Below, in pieces: positions 17,247-26,900 of a stretch of 64,000 bases of DNA; within the stretch, counting starts at the first letter, position 1; every line of letters begins with the position of its first letter. The notes under the pieces were generated by a model that did no database searches, had not been told where the DNA came from, and saw nothing but the letters and a program-made list of their open reading frames with translations. The stretch is taken from assembly GCF_025685605.1 (NCBI RefSeq), contig NZ_JAGTUT010000001.1, positions 1,488,001-1,552,000 on the forward strand. Reading direction: 5' to 3'. This stretch comes from Granulicella arctica (GTDB lineage: Bacteria > Acidobacteriota > Terriglobia > Terriglobales > Acidobacteriaceae). A program made the position numbers and the translations under genes.

Positions 17247-20200
17247 ATGATGAATCGTTCCGTCTTGATCTCCGTCGTTATATTTTGTTCCAGCCTGGCG
17301 TCGCCGCTCTCAGGCCAGTCAAGCGACACCAGTTTTCTTGGTACTGCAACCGATGGTTCGGGAGCCGCAATCTCAGGAGCAACCGTTATGGTCACCTCCC
17401 CGGGTACCGGGATCACGCGATCGGTTGTGACTGGCCCACAGGGCGAGTATGCCATTCGCTATCTCAAGCCCGGAACCTACGACATCACCGTCACCTCGCA
17501 AGGCTTCAGCACCAAGTCGGAACACGGCGTCGTACTGCAACTCGGACAGCAGGATAAGCTGGATTTTTCGCTCAGCGTCGGGGCTGAGCAAATCGTTGAG
17601 GTACACGGCACGCAGCAACTGCTGCAAAGCGAAGACGCCACGCTGGGCGCCGTGATTGGTTCAGAAAGAACACAGAACCTGCCCCTGAATGGTCGCAAGT
17701 TCAATGATCTTGCTGTTCTGACGCCGGGTGTCAGCGTGTATAACCCGGACGTGCATTCTTCCAGCAGCGATGGTTCGACTGTAAGTTCGAATGGTGGCCG
17801 GTCGACCTGGGGACAGATCAACGTCGATGGTATTTCGATGGTCAACAATCGCCATGCCTACGTAAACCTTTATCCGTCGATTGACGCCATCCAGGAGTTC
17901 CGCGTGCAGACCGGCGACTACTCCTCCGAGTATGGTGGAGGCGCAGGCGCAATCGTTAATATTCAGCTCAGGTCCGGCACCAATGGATTCCATGGAACAG
18001 TCTTCGACTTCATCCGTAATGATGCTGTCGATGCGCGGAACTACTTTCGCCCGGCGCCGCTTTCGAAGAACGTGCTGAAGCAGAATCAGTTTGGCGGAAC
18101 ACTGGGTGGACCAGTCGTCAAAGATAAGACGTTCTTCTTCGTCAGCTACGAGGGCCTACGCTCGGTCGAAGAGTTTCCAGGAACAGCGCAGGTACTTACT
18201 GCGGCTCAACGCAGCGGAGACTTCTCTGCAAGCAGCAGCCCGATTCTCAACCCTGCGACGGGCCTCCCGTACACAGGCAATAAGATCCCTGTCAATGCCG
18301 TATCCCAGCAGATCATCAACACCTATATGCCGCTGCCGAACATCGCTAACAGCGGCGGTGGTGCGAACTACGCTGGTGCGAGTCGCGGAAATCTCAGCGT
18401 CGATCAGGGCATCGTTCGCATCGATCACAAATTCAATGATGCAAACCAGATCTTTGTGCATTACATCTATGCCTATCGCAACTTTCCAACTACCGATCTG
18501 AACCCGAACTTTCAGTTCACTGGCACGTATCCGATCCATAATGCAGCGCTTCAATACCTGCATGTCTTCTCGCCTTCGCTGGTTAATGAAGTGCGCGGAG
18601 GAGCCAATCTTGAGCATGTGAAGCAGTTGAGCACACGAACCGGCACCTCGTTCACGGTCGAATCACTGGGCATTAATGGCTTCAAGGTTGGCGGACCGAA
18701 CGGCCGCGCGCTCAACCCGAATGAAGAGGGCTTTCCTCTGCTGAACATCTCCGGCTATCTCGGCATGGGTGATGACAAGGCGGCGTCGAACCTTGATGAC
18801 AGCCGCACATATCAGCTAGTGGATACCCTCACATGGACCAGAGGCAAGCACACGATCTCCTTCGGTGCGGACCTCCGGCATGTGCAGGATGACGCAACGA
18901 CGAATAACACACCCTTCGGCGAGATGGACTTTACTTCGGATATCTCCGGCGATGCTGCCGCCGCATTCATGCTCGGTTTTCCCCGCACTTCGCTCACTCC
19001 GGAAGGCGTGCCGATCACACGCGCACGGCAGTGGAGGACTGCAGAATATGTGCAGGATAACTGGAAGCCCACCTCAAGGCTGACGTTGAACCTTGGCCTT
19101 CGCTACGACCTATTCTCACCGCCCGTGGACATCAGTAACGTGTCCCGAACGCTCGATTTCAGCACGGCAACACCAACGTTCACGCCTGCTGCCGGAACAA
19201 GACTCAACAATCTGTGGAGCGTTACCCATAAAGATTTTGCACCACGCGTAGGTTTCGCTTATTCGATCTCCCCGACTTCGGTCGTGCGCGGCGCCTACGG
19301 CATCTCCTACTATGGCGGCCAGTTCGACAACATCAATATCCTCCAACTCAACCCTCCTACCGCAGGAAGCCTGACCATTACGAATCCGAGCAGCAACCCT
19401 GTGGCAACGATCCAGACTCCGGTTCCTGCGTCGCTCTATCCTGCTAATCCGTTCTTCAATGCGGTCACGCTTCCTGCAGACCGCAGGCGGCCCGACTTGA
19501 TGCTGCAGACCTATAACCTGACTGTTTCGAAGCAGATCGGTTCGAACGTCCTCGACATCTCGTACGTCGGGGTGAAAGGCAATAACCTCGACAGCAGCAT
19601 CAAAAACTACAACTCGCCAGCACCGGGAGTGGGCGCGATTCAGGCGCGACGTCCCTACCCGACGTTTGCCCGTATCCGCTATCAGGACTTCTCGGGTTCG
19701 TCGAACTATAACGCGCTTCAAACCCACTTCGAGCACCGTCTCACACATGGACTCAGCTTGACGGCGGCCTACACGTGGGCGCACGAACTGGACAACCAGG
19801 CATTCGACACGAACGGTGGCGGATGCGGATGCCAGGATCCACGCAATCCGCATGAGTGGGCGAGCGGCGCAACCGACCAACGGCATAGCGCAGCCATCGG
19901 CTATGTCTGGGCTCTTCCGAAGGCCAATCTGTCTCACGGCCTGGACCAGGCAGTAAATGGCTGGACGTTGAACGGCTTGATCCTGCTGGCGAGCGGAAAT
20001 CCCTATGACGTGCTCGAGAGTTCAGATACGCAGAATACAGATGACCAATGGGAACGCCCAAACCGCGTTGCAGGACAGGCACTCGGCGTACCAAACCGTT
20101 CTATCAACAACTGGTTCAACACGTCCGCGTTCGCCCCGAGCATTCTCCAGTTCGGCACCTCTACCCGCAACCCGCTGGTATCACCGGCTACGCGCATTGT

Positions 20201-20402
20201 GAACTTCTCAGTAATGCGCGATATCGTGATGCCGTTCAACGAAGCCCAACGCCTGCAGCTTCGGTTTGAAGCGTTCAATGCGCTGAACACACCTCAATGG
20301 TCAACACCCGACGCGAATTTGGGCGATGGCACATTCGGCCAGATCACCTCGACTGCTTCGGCAAATCGTGAACTGCAACTGGCACTGAAGTACTTCTTCT
20401 AA
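17247..20402 (+). CDS. Oar-type TonB-dependent receptor 1
   Basis: A 1,051-residue outer-membrane receptor. Signal peptide (1-25), then a carboxypeptidase-regulatory-like (beta-sandwich) domain, with DGSGAAISGATVMVTSPGTG and GEYAIRYLKPGTYDITV (about 30-115). A plug follows (NLPLNGRKFNDLAVLTPGV) and a long beta-barrel ending in the aromatic LQLALKYFF. This is the acidobacterial Oar-like architecture, used for TonB-energised uptake of large or scarce substrates. No SusD-type lipoprotein is next to it. Placed between a secreted protease and a peptidase, it may import peptides or glycopeptides; that is inference only. Confidence 0.88.
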   Translation: MMNRSVLISVVIFCSSLASPLSGQSSDTSFLGTATDGSGAAISGATVMVTSPGTGITRSVVTGPQGEYAIRYLKPGTYDITVTSQGFSTKSEHGVVLQLGQQDKLDFSLSVGAEQIVEVHGTQQLLQSEDATLGAVIGSERTQNLPLNGRKFNDLAVLTPGVSVYNPDVHSSSSDGSTVSSNGGRSTWGQINVDGISMVNNRHAYVNLYPSIDAIQEFRVQTGDYSSEYGGGAGAIVNIQLRSGTNGFHGTVFDFIRNDAVDARNYFRPAPLSKNVLKQNQFGGTLGGPVVKDKTFFFVSYEGLRSVEEFPGTAQVLTAAQRSGDFSASSSPILNPATGLPYTGNKIPVNAVSQQIINTYMPLPNIANSGGGANYAGASRGNLSVDQGIVRIDHKFNDANQIFVHYIYAYRNFPTTDLNPNFQFTGTYPIHNAALQYLHVFSPSLVNEVRGGANLEHVKQLSTRTGTSFTVESLGINGFKVGGPNGRALNPNEEGFPLLNISGYLGMGDDKAASNLDDSRTYQLVDTLTWTRGKHTISFGADLRHVQDDATTNNTPFGEMDFTSDISGDAAAAFMLGFPRTSLTPEGVPITRARQWRTAEYVQDNWKPTSRLTLNLGLRYDLFSPPVDISNVSRTLDFSTATPTFTPAAGTRLNNLWSVTHKDFAPRVGFAYSISPTSVVRGAYGISYYGGQFDNINILQLNPPTAGSLTITNPSSNPVATIQTPVPASLYPANPFFNAVTLPADRRRPDLMLQTYNLTVSKQIGSNVLDISYVGVKGNNLDSSIKNYNSPAPGVGAIQARRPYPTFARIRYQDFSGSSNYNALQTHFEHRLTHGLSLTAAYTWAHELDNQAFDTNGGGCGCQDPRNPHEWASGATDQRHSAAIGYVWALPKANLSHGLDQAVNGWTLNGLILLASGNPYDVLESSDTQNTDDQWERPNRVAGQALGVPNRSINNWFNTSAFAPSILQFGTSTRNPLVSPATRIVNFSVMRDIVMPFNEAQRLQLRFEAFNALNTPQWSTPDANLGDGTFGQITSTASANRELQLALKYFF

Positions 20403-20434
20403 TCGGCGACAAGACTTACTTCAGATAGGAGCAC

Positions 20435-20471
20435 TGCTGCGGAAGTTCGAGCACGAAGCCCTTCCGCAGCA
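20435..20471 (+). terminator. Hairpin after TonB receptor 1
   Basis: TGCTGCGGAAG and CTTCCGCAGCA form a perfect 11-bp stem; the 15-nt loop contains a nested TTCG/CGAA pair. It lies 32 nt past the stop, with a weak T-tract. Confidence 0.6.
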
Positions 20472-20615
20472 AATGCTTTGCCCCCAGGAGTAATAGCCGA
20501 TACCCAAAGTACATAGAAGGACATGCCCTCGCTACACCGGCACAACTTTTGTCATGAATCTGACAGATCGTCCTTCGGTAGAGACGGTTGTAGGATAGAG
20601 CGCACGACTTCTTCT

Positions 20616-22193
20616 ATGACAAACTCCACCTGGCCTAATCAATCGTCAAGACTGGTTCTGTTCTCAGCGGCATTTTATCTTTTGCTCGTCGCGTATCTGC
20701 TCATAAGCATCGTGCGAGCCACGGGCGGTCACTTCGTCTATCCGCTGGATGACTCCTACATCCACTTGGCGATGGCCGAAAACCTTGTTCATGGCCACTA
20801 TGGGATCAATCTTTCAGAGTTCTCCTCGCCGTCATCGAGCATCCTCTGGCCCTTCCTGCTGATCCCCTTTACCGGAACTTCGCTGCACGTCTACGTTCCG
20901 GTTCTCTTGAACCTGCTCTTTGGATTGGCTAGCGCCTGCCTCATCGGGCGGGCTGTCGCGCGCTGGCCTCCACAGGTCGATCAACAAGGCGTCATGCCAT
21001 GGTGGCAGCAGGCTTTTACAGCGGCATTGCTCATCTTCGTTGCCAATCTCGCAGGATTGACCGTCCTTGGCATGGAACATGTACTTCAAGTGTTGCTGGC
21101 GATCTGCTGCGCAGTCGGCGTGGGTGAGGCCTTGTCCGACCGTCCTATTCCGGCGTGGTGCCTGGCTGCTGCGGTTATCGCACCACTCGTTCGATATGAG
21201 GATCTGTTTCTGCTCCTGGCTGTCTGCGCAACGCTTGCGGGCCTTCGTCAGTGGAGAAAAGTGCTTATCGTGGTCACGCTGGGTGTTGCGCCGTTGCTTG
21301 CCTTCTCGGTGTACCTGCGAACCATGGGGCTTCCGCTGCTGCCAATGTCGCTCATGGTGAAGGGCTCACTCTACGGAACTGTGGGTCTGGGATCGAGGAC
21401 GCTACGGATGCTGCAGGATAACCTCCGCTGGAGCCTGGTCGATCCGGAACGAGTCCCTGTCGTGCTGCTGTCGCTGACCTTCCTGGGGCTGGCATGGAAA
21501 GCTCCCACAAGGCTGCGGCGGTACATCTTTGGGGGAGTCGCCGCACTTGGCGTGCTGCAACTTACCCTTGGTCATTTCGGCTGGTTCTACCGTTATGAGG
21601 TGTATGCGCTCATCTTTCTGACGCTGCTTTGTCTGCGCGTACTGGCCGAGCGACCACGTTTTCTCTTCGGCTTCTATGCACTCGCGCTCATGTTCTGTGC
21701 ATCGCCATACATCCGGGCGACGGCTACAACTGCCGCCGCTGCAAACGACATCTACGAGCAGCAATACCAAATGCATCGCTTTGTAACACGCTTTTATAAG
21801 GGCGATTACGCCGTTCAGGATCTGGGACTGGTTAGCTTCCAGCGCAGACCCGGCGCTTACGTCCTCGATCTATTCGGTCTTGGATCACTCGAGGCCTCGC
21901 GTCAGTCCGACAAGTCGGCGGAATGGCTTGCAACCGTGGTGCAGCGTCACCAGATCCCGCTGGTCATCGTCTATCCAAACTGGCGGCATATTCCCACGAC
22001 GTGGACACCGCTTGCCCGGATGTGTAGCCCGACGACCCCCGTCTTCATGGCATCGGGCTGTATTGCCATCTTTAGCACAATACCCGACCGCGAGTCGGAG
22101 ATCCTTACTGATCTGCAGGCGTTCTCAACCACATTACCGGCGGGCGTCAGGCTTTCACTAGCAAGGGCTGCCGGACCGGACCCGGCGAAGTAG
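20616..22193 (+). CDS. Polytopic membrane protein, GT-C glycosyltransferase-like
   Basis: 525 residues from the ATG at 20616 (MTNSTWPNQSS); the upstream in-frame part lacks membrane character. About ten membrane segments. The first extracytoplasmic loop holds YPLDDSYIHLAMAENLVHG followed by SSPSSSILWPFLL. An acidic pair at this place is the hallmark of GT-C glycosyltransferases (ArnT/PMT/arabinosyltransferase type), which use lipid-linked sugar donors. The last 120 residues are soluble. Exact family and acceptor not recognised. Same strand as receptor 1 and the prolyl oligopeptidase, 24 nt before the latter. Confidence 0.6.
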   Translation: MTNSTWPNQSSRLVLFSAAFYLLLVAYLLISIVRATGGHFVYPLDDSYIHLAMAENLVHGHYGINLSEFSSPSSSILWPFLLIPFTGTSLHVYVPVLLNLLFGLASACLIGRAVARWPPQVDQQGVMPWWQQAFTAALLIFVANLAGLTVLGMEHVLQVLLAICCAVGVGEALSDRPIPAWCLAAAVIAPLVRYEDLFLLLAVCATLAGLRQWRKVLIVVTLGVAPLLAFSVYLRTMGLPLLPMSLMVKGSLYGTVGLGSRTLRMLQDNLRWSLVDPERVPVVLLSLTFLGLAWKAPTRLRRYIFGGVAALGVLQLTLGHFGWFYRYEVYALIFLTLLCLRVLAERPRFLFGFYALALMFCASPYIRATATTAAAANDIYEQQYQMHRFVTRFYKGDYAVQDLGLVSFQRRPGAYVLDLFGLGSLEASRQSDKSAEWLATVVQRHQIPLVIVYPNWRHIPTTWTPLARMCSPTTPVFMASGCIAIFSTIPDRESEILTDLQAFSTTLPAGVRLSLARAAGPDPAK

Positions 22194-22217
22194 TCGAAGC
22201 CTCGATAGAATATCGGG

Positions 22218-24365
22218 ATGGCCGAAACTCGTTCTCCTCTCGCTACGATTGATCCCTCCTCCGTTTTGACCTACCCGCAGGCACGTCGTGCGGAGCAGGT
22301 AGATAACTATTTCGGAACGAGCGTCGCCGACCCATATCGCTGGATGGAGGATGTCGACTCCTCCGAGATTGCCTCCTGGGTTGAGGCTGAAAACGCTCTG
22401 ACGCAGGGCTTTCTCGCCGAAGTTCCCGAGCGGGCCGGGATGCAAAAGCGACTAATGAGCCTGATGGACTTCGAGCGTTACACCGTGCCGACTGGTTACA
22501 ACCTGGAGGGTGGCGGCAAGCGGTACTTCTTTCAACACAACTCCGGCCTGCAAAATCAGGCTGTCGTGTACTGGCAGGATGGTCTCGACGGCGAGCGGAC
22601 GGTGCTGCTCGACCCGAATACGATGTCGGCAGATGGAACGGTGGCGTTGAACGGCTTCAGCGTTACGGACGACGGGCAACTGGCGGCTTATGCGATCTCA
22701 GAGGCGGGCAGCGACTGGATGATTTGGCGCGTGCGCGACGTCGAGACTGGCTCAGACCTCGAAGACAAGGTCGAGTGGTCCAAATTCAGCGGCGCGTCAT
22801 GGACGAAGGACGGTAGCGGCTTTTTCTACGCTCGCTACGATGCGCCGGGCAGCGAGTCGTTCAAAGAAGCCAATTACTTTCACAAAGTCTACTTCCACGT
22901 GCTCGGCACAGCGCAGAATGAAGATATTCTCGTGTTCGAACGGCCGGACAATGGCGAGTTGAACCTTGGTGCACAGGTCACGGATGACGGGCGCTACGTC
23001 ATTCTTCACCAGTCGCAGGGGACAAGCCCGAATAATGAGTTGGCGATTCTCGATCTTACAAACGGCCTGAAAGGTGCAGCCGTGGTGCGCCTGGTCACGG
23101 AGTCCGATGCAGCCTACAGCCCCATCGACAACGATGGAACGTTCTTCTGGGTCCAGACAACGCTCGATGCGCCAAACGGCAAGGTGATCGGGATCGACCT
23201 CAGGAAGCCAGAACGCGAGTATTGGGTGACGCTTATTCCGGAGACCCGGAACGCGATCGACCAGGTCTCGATGGTGCATGGAACCTTGATCGTTCTCTAC
23301 CTTGCGGACGCGCAAAGCATGGTCGAACTGCATCACCCAGATGGAACGTTTCTACAGCGGCTCGAACTGCCGGGGATCGGAACTGCCGGCGGCTTCAACG
23401 GACGGCGCGAGGATGATGAGACCTTCTTCGGATTCACCAACTTTACGACCCCGGGTGTCGTCTACCGGCTTGATCTGAAGACCTTGGCGACCTCGATCTA
23501 CAAGGCTCCGGAGCTGCGCTTTGCTCCTGCCGAGTTTGAGACAAAACAGGTCTTTGTGACCAGCAAAGATGGGGCACGGGTGCCACTCTTTCTCAGCTAT
23601 AAGAAGGGCCTTACGCTCGACGGCACGGCTCCCACCTTGCTTTATGGCTACGGCGGCTTCGGCATATCGCTGCTGCCGAGCTTCTCGTCTGGCCGCGTGC
23701 TCTGGATGGAGATGGGCGGCGTATACGCTCAGGCCTGTCTGCGAGGTGGCGGCGAGTACGGTGAAGCGTGGCACGAGGCCGGGATGAAGCTGCAGAAGCA
23801 GAACGTCTTCGACGACTTCACAGCCTGCGCCCAGTGGCTCACTGAGGCGAAGTACACATCGCCGAAGAAGCTTGCCATCCAGGGTGGAAGCAACGGCGGC
23901 CTGCTCGTCGGCGCCTGCATTACCCAGCGGCCCGAGTTATTCGGGGCGGCGCTCGCCGAGGTCGGTGTGCTGGACATGCTGCGTTTCGACAAGTTCACGA
24001 TCGGCTGGGCCTGGAAAGCAGAATACGGTGCTCCCTCCGATGACGCCGCCGAATTTGCAGCTATCTATCAATACTCCCCGCTGCACCGCCTGCGGGACGC
24101 TGTATCCTACCCGGCGACGATGGTGATGACAGCGGATCATGACGATCGAGTCTTTCCGGCGCATAGCTTCAAGTTCGTTGCGGCGATGCAGGCACTCGCG
24201 CCAATCGAGCCGGCGCTCATCCGCGTGGAGACACGGGCCGGACACGGCGCGGGCATGCCGCTCTCAAAACGGGTGGAAGCGCTTGTGGATCAGTACGCAT
24301 TTCTCGTGCGGGTGCTCAAAATGAGCCCACCTGCAAACCTGTCAAGACCGACTTTCGTACCATAA
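22218..24365 (+). CDS. Prolyl oligopeptidase (family S9A)
   Basis: A 715-residue serine peptidase that cleaves short peptides after proline. N-terminal YPQARRAEQVDNYFGTSVADPYRWMED is typical, followed by a seven-bladed beta-propeller (about 80-430) and the alpha/beta-hydrolase domain. The nucleophile is S558 in QGGSNGGLLVGA; Asp (TADHDDRVFPAHSFK) and His (RAGHGAGMP) complete the triad. No signal peptide, so cytoplasmic, where it could process peptides imported after extracellular digestion. It follows the GT-C-like gene by 24 nt. Confidence 0.93.
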   Translation: MAETRSPLATIDPSSVLTYPQARRAEQVDNYFGTSVADPYRWMEDVDSSEIASWVEAENALTQGFLAEVPERAGMQKRLMSLMDFERYTVPTGYNLEGGGKRYFFQHNSGLQNQAVVYWQDGLDGERTVLLDPNTMSADGTVALNGFSVTDDGQLAAYAISEAGSDWMIWRVRDVETGSDLEDKVEWSKFSGASWTKDGSGFFYARYDAPGSESFKEANYFHKVYFHVLGTAQNEDILVFERPDNGELNLGAQVTDDGRYVILHQSQGTSPNNELAILDLTNGLKGAAVVRLVTESDAAYSPIDNDGTFFWVQTTLDAPNGKVIGIDLRKPEREYWVTLIPETRNAIDQVSMVHGTLIVLYLADAQSMVELHHPDGTFLQRLELPGIGTAGGFNGRREDDETFFGFTNFTTPGVVYRLDLKTLATSIYKAPELRFAPAEFETKQVFVTSKDGARVPLFLSYKKGLTLDGTAPTLLYGYGGFGISLLPSFSSGRVLWMEMGGVYAQACLRGGGEYGEAWHEAGMKLQKQNVFDDFTACAQWLTEAKYTSPKKLAIQGGSNGGLLVGACITQRPELFGAALAEVGVLDMLRFDKFTIGWAWKAEYGAPSDDAAEFAAIYQYSPLHRLRDAVSYPATMVMTADHDDRVFPAHSFKFVAAMQALAPIEPALIRVETRAGHGAGMPLSKRVEALVDQYAFLVRVLKMSPPANLSRPTFVP

Positions 24366-24666
24366 ACTATTCAACTCATTCAGAATGAATTATTTGCAGG
24401 CAAAAATATCCTTGAAATAGTTGGCCGTTTAGTTACACCCTGCTTGATACACTTGAGTTAGACAGAAAGGCCCCGGCGCGCAGCTGGGGCTTTTTGTTTA
24501 GAATGAGGACTTTACCCGTAACCATCGCAGATAGAATACTTTAGCTGGACCAAGTGAGCTATGTTGTTGCATCGAGATAGTTCAAAGTCCAAGCCCAAAC
24601 TAAAAGTCTTCCGCTGATCTGTCTCACGTTCAGGGCGGCCCGCGAGTACATAGGGTCTTGGGTGAG
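24366..24666. other. Intergenic region between prolyl oligopeptidase and MHYT-GGDEF-EAL genes
   Basis: About 300 bases between convergent genes. It contains the terminator listed at 24466; the rest has no gene or structure I can support. Confidence 0.5.
24466..24495 (+). terminator. Rho-independent terminator
   Basis: GCCCC and GGGGC, extended by AAAG/TTTT pairing, enclose an 11-nt loop and run into a TTTTT tract. It lies 100 nt past the prolyl oligopeptidase stop. A small untranslated RNA ending here is possible but not supported by anything else. Confidence 0.65.
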
Positions 24667-26796
24667 CTAGGCGAGCTCTGGGATCAAGAGGTACTGCTGG
24701 TGGGTTGGTGCCGTTTCGATCGGCCGCGTTAGGATGAGGTCTTCAAAGGCCTTCGGGCTCATGGGACGGGCCAGAAAGTAGCCCTGCATCTGGTCGCAAT
24801 TAAGGTCGTTGAGCTTCTTGAGCTGGCCTGCCGTTTCCACGCCCTCGGCGACGACGACCATGTGGAGAGAGTGGGCGAGTGCGATCATGGCGGAGACGAT
24901 GGCCTGACCCTCCTCACTCTCGTCGTCGAGCGCGCTGGTGAAAAAGCGATCGATCTTGAGCTCCGTCACTCGGAACTTCTGTAGATAGGCCATGCTGGAG
25001 TATCCGGTGCCGAAGTCGTCGATCGCGATATCAAAGCCACGTTCCTGAAAGGCGCGGATCATCTCGCCGGCCATCTCGGGCTCGCGCATGGCGATGGTCT
25101 CGGTGATCTCGAACATGATCCATTGCGGGTCGATGCCTGCAGTCTCGATGATGCTGGCAACGCGGTCAACGTAGCCTTCGACGCGCAACTGTTCCGGAGA
25201 GAGGTTAATCGCGATCTTGATCTTCGGCATGCCAGCGAGTTCCCAGGTCTTCATCTGGCGGCAGACCTCGCAGATAACCCATTCACTGATCTGGACGATC
25301 TGGCCGGTCTGCTCGGCAACCGGAATAAAGTCCATCGGGGGAATATTGCCCATCTCGGGGTGGTTCCACCGGATGAGAACCTCTGCGCCGACCACCTTGT
25401 TGCTGACGCCGCCAAACTTCGGCTGGAAGACGAGCGAGAACTGGCGCTGCTCAAGCGCTTCGGTAAGACCCCTGTAGATTCTGCGGGTCCGGTCTGCGGC
25501 GTTGCTCAGCTCCATGTTGAAGAAGCGAAAAGCATTCTTGCCATGCTGCTTGGCGTCGTACATGGCCATGTCAGCATTTTTGAGCAACGCGGAGACAGTC
25601 TGACCGTCGGCCGGGAAGGTAGATATTCCGAGAGAGCTGGTGAGGCGAAGCGGCATACCCCGAATAACAAAGTCCTTCTTCATGCGATCGAGCACTGTCT
25701 TTGCAATGGGAACAACGTCTTCGCTTCTGCTGAGACCGTCGAGGAGGACGACAAACTCGTCTCCCCCCAGGCGGGCAACGGTATCTTTGGCGCGGACGTG
25801 GCGCACGAGTTCCGTGGCAAAGCATATGAGCAGTTCGTCGCCACAGGCATGTCCGAGCGAATCGTTGATGGTCTTGAAGCCGTCGAGATCGATGAACATA
25901 ACGCTGAACGAAGTTCCGGCGAGCTTGGCGGCAGCGAGTCGCTGGTCCATGGTCTGGATGAACGAGGGTCGGTTGGGAATGCCGGTCAGCGCGTCGACCA
26001 TCGCCAAAACTTTTAGCTGCTGATTGGCTTCGTCTAGGGAATGGTGCGAATCCTCGAGCAGCAGATCGAACCGCGTACCCAGGGTGGAGAGGATCAGAAC
26101 AACAAGAAGGCCGGATAAAGAGAGAACGCAGGTAATGGGCAGCAGCCAGTTCATGCCGAGCGGGCTGGTTGCGCGACAGATGGAGCCGGGAGCGAAGTCA
26201 GCCGCGCTCATGCCGACGTAGTGCATTCCAGCGATAGCGCAGCCCATGATGAGACCAGCAGCGCAGCGCTTCAGGAAAACGTGGCGCTGGGAGTCCTGGT
26301 GGAGGCTGAAGGCAATCCAGAGGGCAGCCCAGGAGGCAACAAGAGCAATGGCGAGCGAGGTAATGAAGCGGCTTGGATCAAACTGAATACGTGGGTACAT
26401 CTGCATGGCTTCCATGCCGGTGTAGTGCATGGCAGCGATACCAAAGCCCATCAAAATACCGCCGTATAACAGGTGGCGGGCACCTAATTCACCGCGCGAA
26501 GTGACGTGCAGCGCGAAGTACGCCGTCAGGATGGCGATGAGCAAGGATGCCGCTGTGAGCCACGGATCGTAACTGATCTGCATAGGCATCTGGAAGGCCA
26601 GCATGCCTATGAAATGCATAGACCAGATGCCGAGACCCATGGCCATGGCACCGCCGAGGAGCCAGTAGGTGCGCCTGCCGCCGGAGAGATCAACCGATCG
26701 AATACGCGCTGCAACATCAAGCGTCGTATAGGACGACAGGACCGAGAACACGAGTGACAACGCGACTAGATTGAGATTGTACGTTCCGTGAATCAC
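24667..26796 (-). CDS. MHYT-sensor diguanylate cyclase/phosphodiesterase
   Basis: A 709-residue inner-membrane enzyme for c-di-GMP turnover, starting at a GTG. Residues 1-245 form a seven-helix MHYT sensor with three motifs (MHFIGM, MHYTGM, MHYVGM), thought to bind copper and sense O2, CO or NO. Next comes an intact GGDEF cyclase (GGDEF at 344-348) with an inhibitory-site RxxD (RAKD) five residues before it. The C-terminal EAL domain keeps its catalytic residues: EVL in place of EAL (GAEVLIRW), NLSPEQ, EITE, DDFGTGYSS, KIDRFF and AEGVET. Both activities are therefore possible. It lies 104 nt downstream of rel on the same strand. Confidence 0.93.
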   Translation of the reverse strand: MIHGTYNLNLVALSLVFSVLSSYTTLDVAARIRSVDLSGGRRTYWLLGGAMAMGLGIWSMHFIGMLAFQMPMQISYDPWLTAASLLIAILTAYFALHVTSRGELGARHLLYGGILMGFGIAAMHYTGMEAMQMYPRIQFDPSRFITSLAIALVASWAALWIAFSLHQDSQRHVFLKRCAAGLIMGCAIAGMHYVGMSAADFAPGSICRATSPLGMNWLLPITCVLSLSGLLVVLILSTLGTRFDLLLEDSHHSLDEANQQLKVLAMVDALTGIPNRPSFIQTMDQRLAAAKLAGTSFSVMFIDLDGFKTINDSLGHACGDELLICFATELVRHVRAKDTVARLGGDEFVVLLDGLSRSEDVVPIAKTVLDRMKKDFVIRGMPLRLTSSLGISTFPADGQTVSALLKNADMAMYDAKQHGKNAFRFFNMELSNAADRTRRIYRGLTEALEQRQFSLVFQPKFGGVSNKVVGAEVLIRWNHPEMGNIPPMDFIPVAEQTGQIVQISEWVICEVCRQMKTWELAGMPKIKIAINLSPEQLRVEGYVDRVASIIETAGIDPQWIMFEITETIAMREPEMAGEMIRAFQERGFDIAIDDFGTGYSSMAYLQKFRVTELKIDRFFTSALDDESEEGQAIVSAMIALAHSLHMVVVAEGVETAGQLKKLNDLNCDQMQGYFLARPMSPKAFEDLILTRPIETAPTHQQYLLIPELA

Positions 26797-26900
26797 ACAA
26801 AACCTCTGCAGAAGATAGTCGACCCGAGGCGAGATGCCCTGCGGATGGATGACGCACTATTGCAATGATCGGCTTGACGGCTGAATAGATGAGGCTGGGC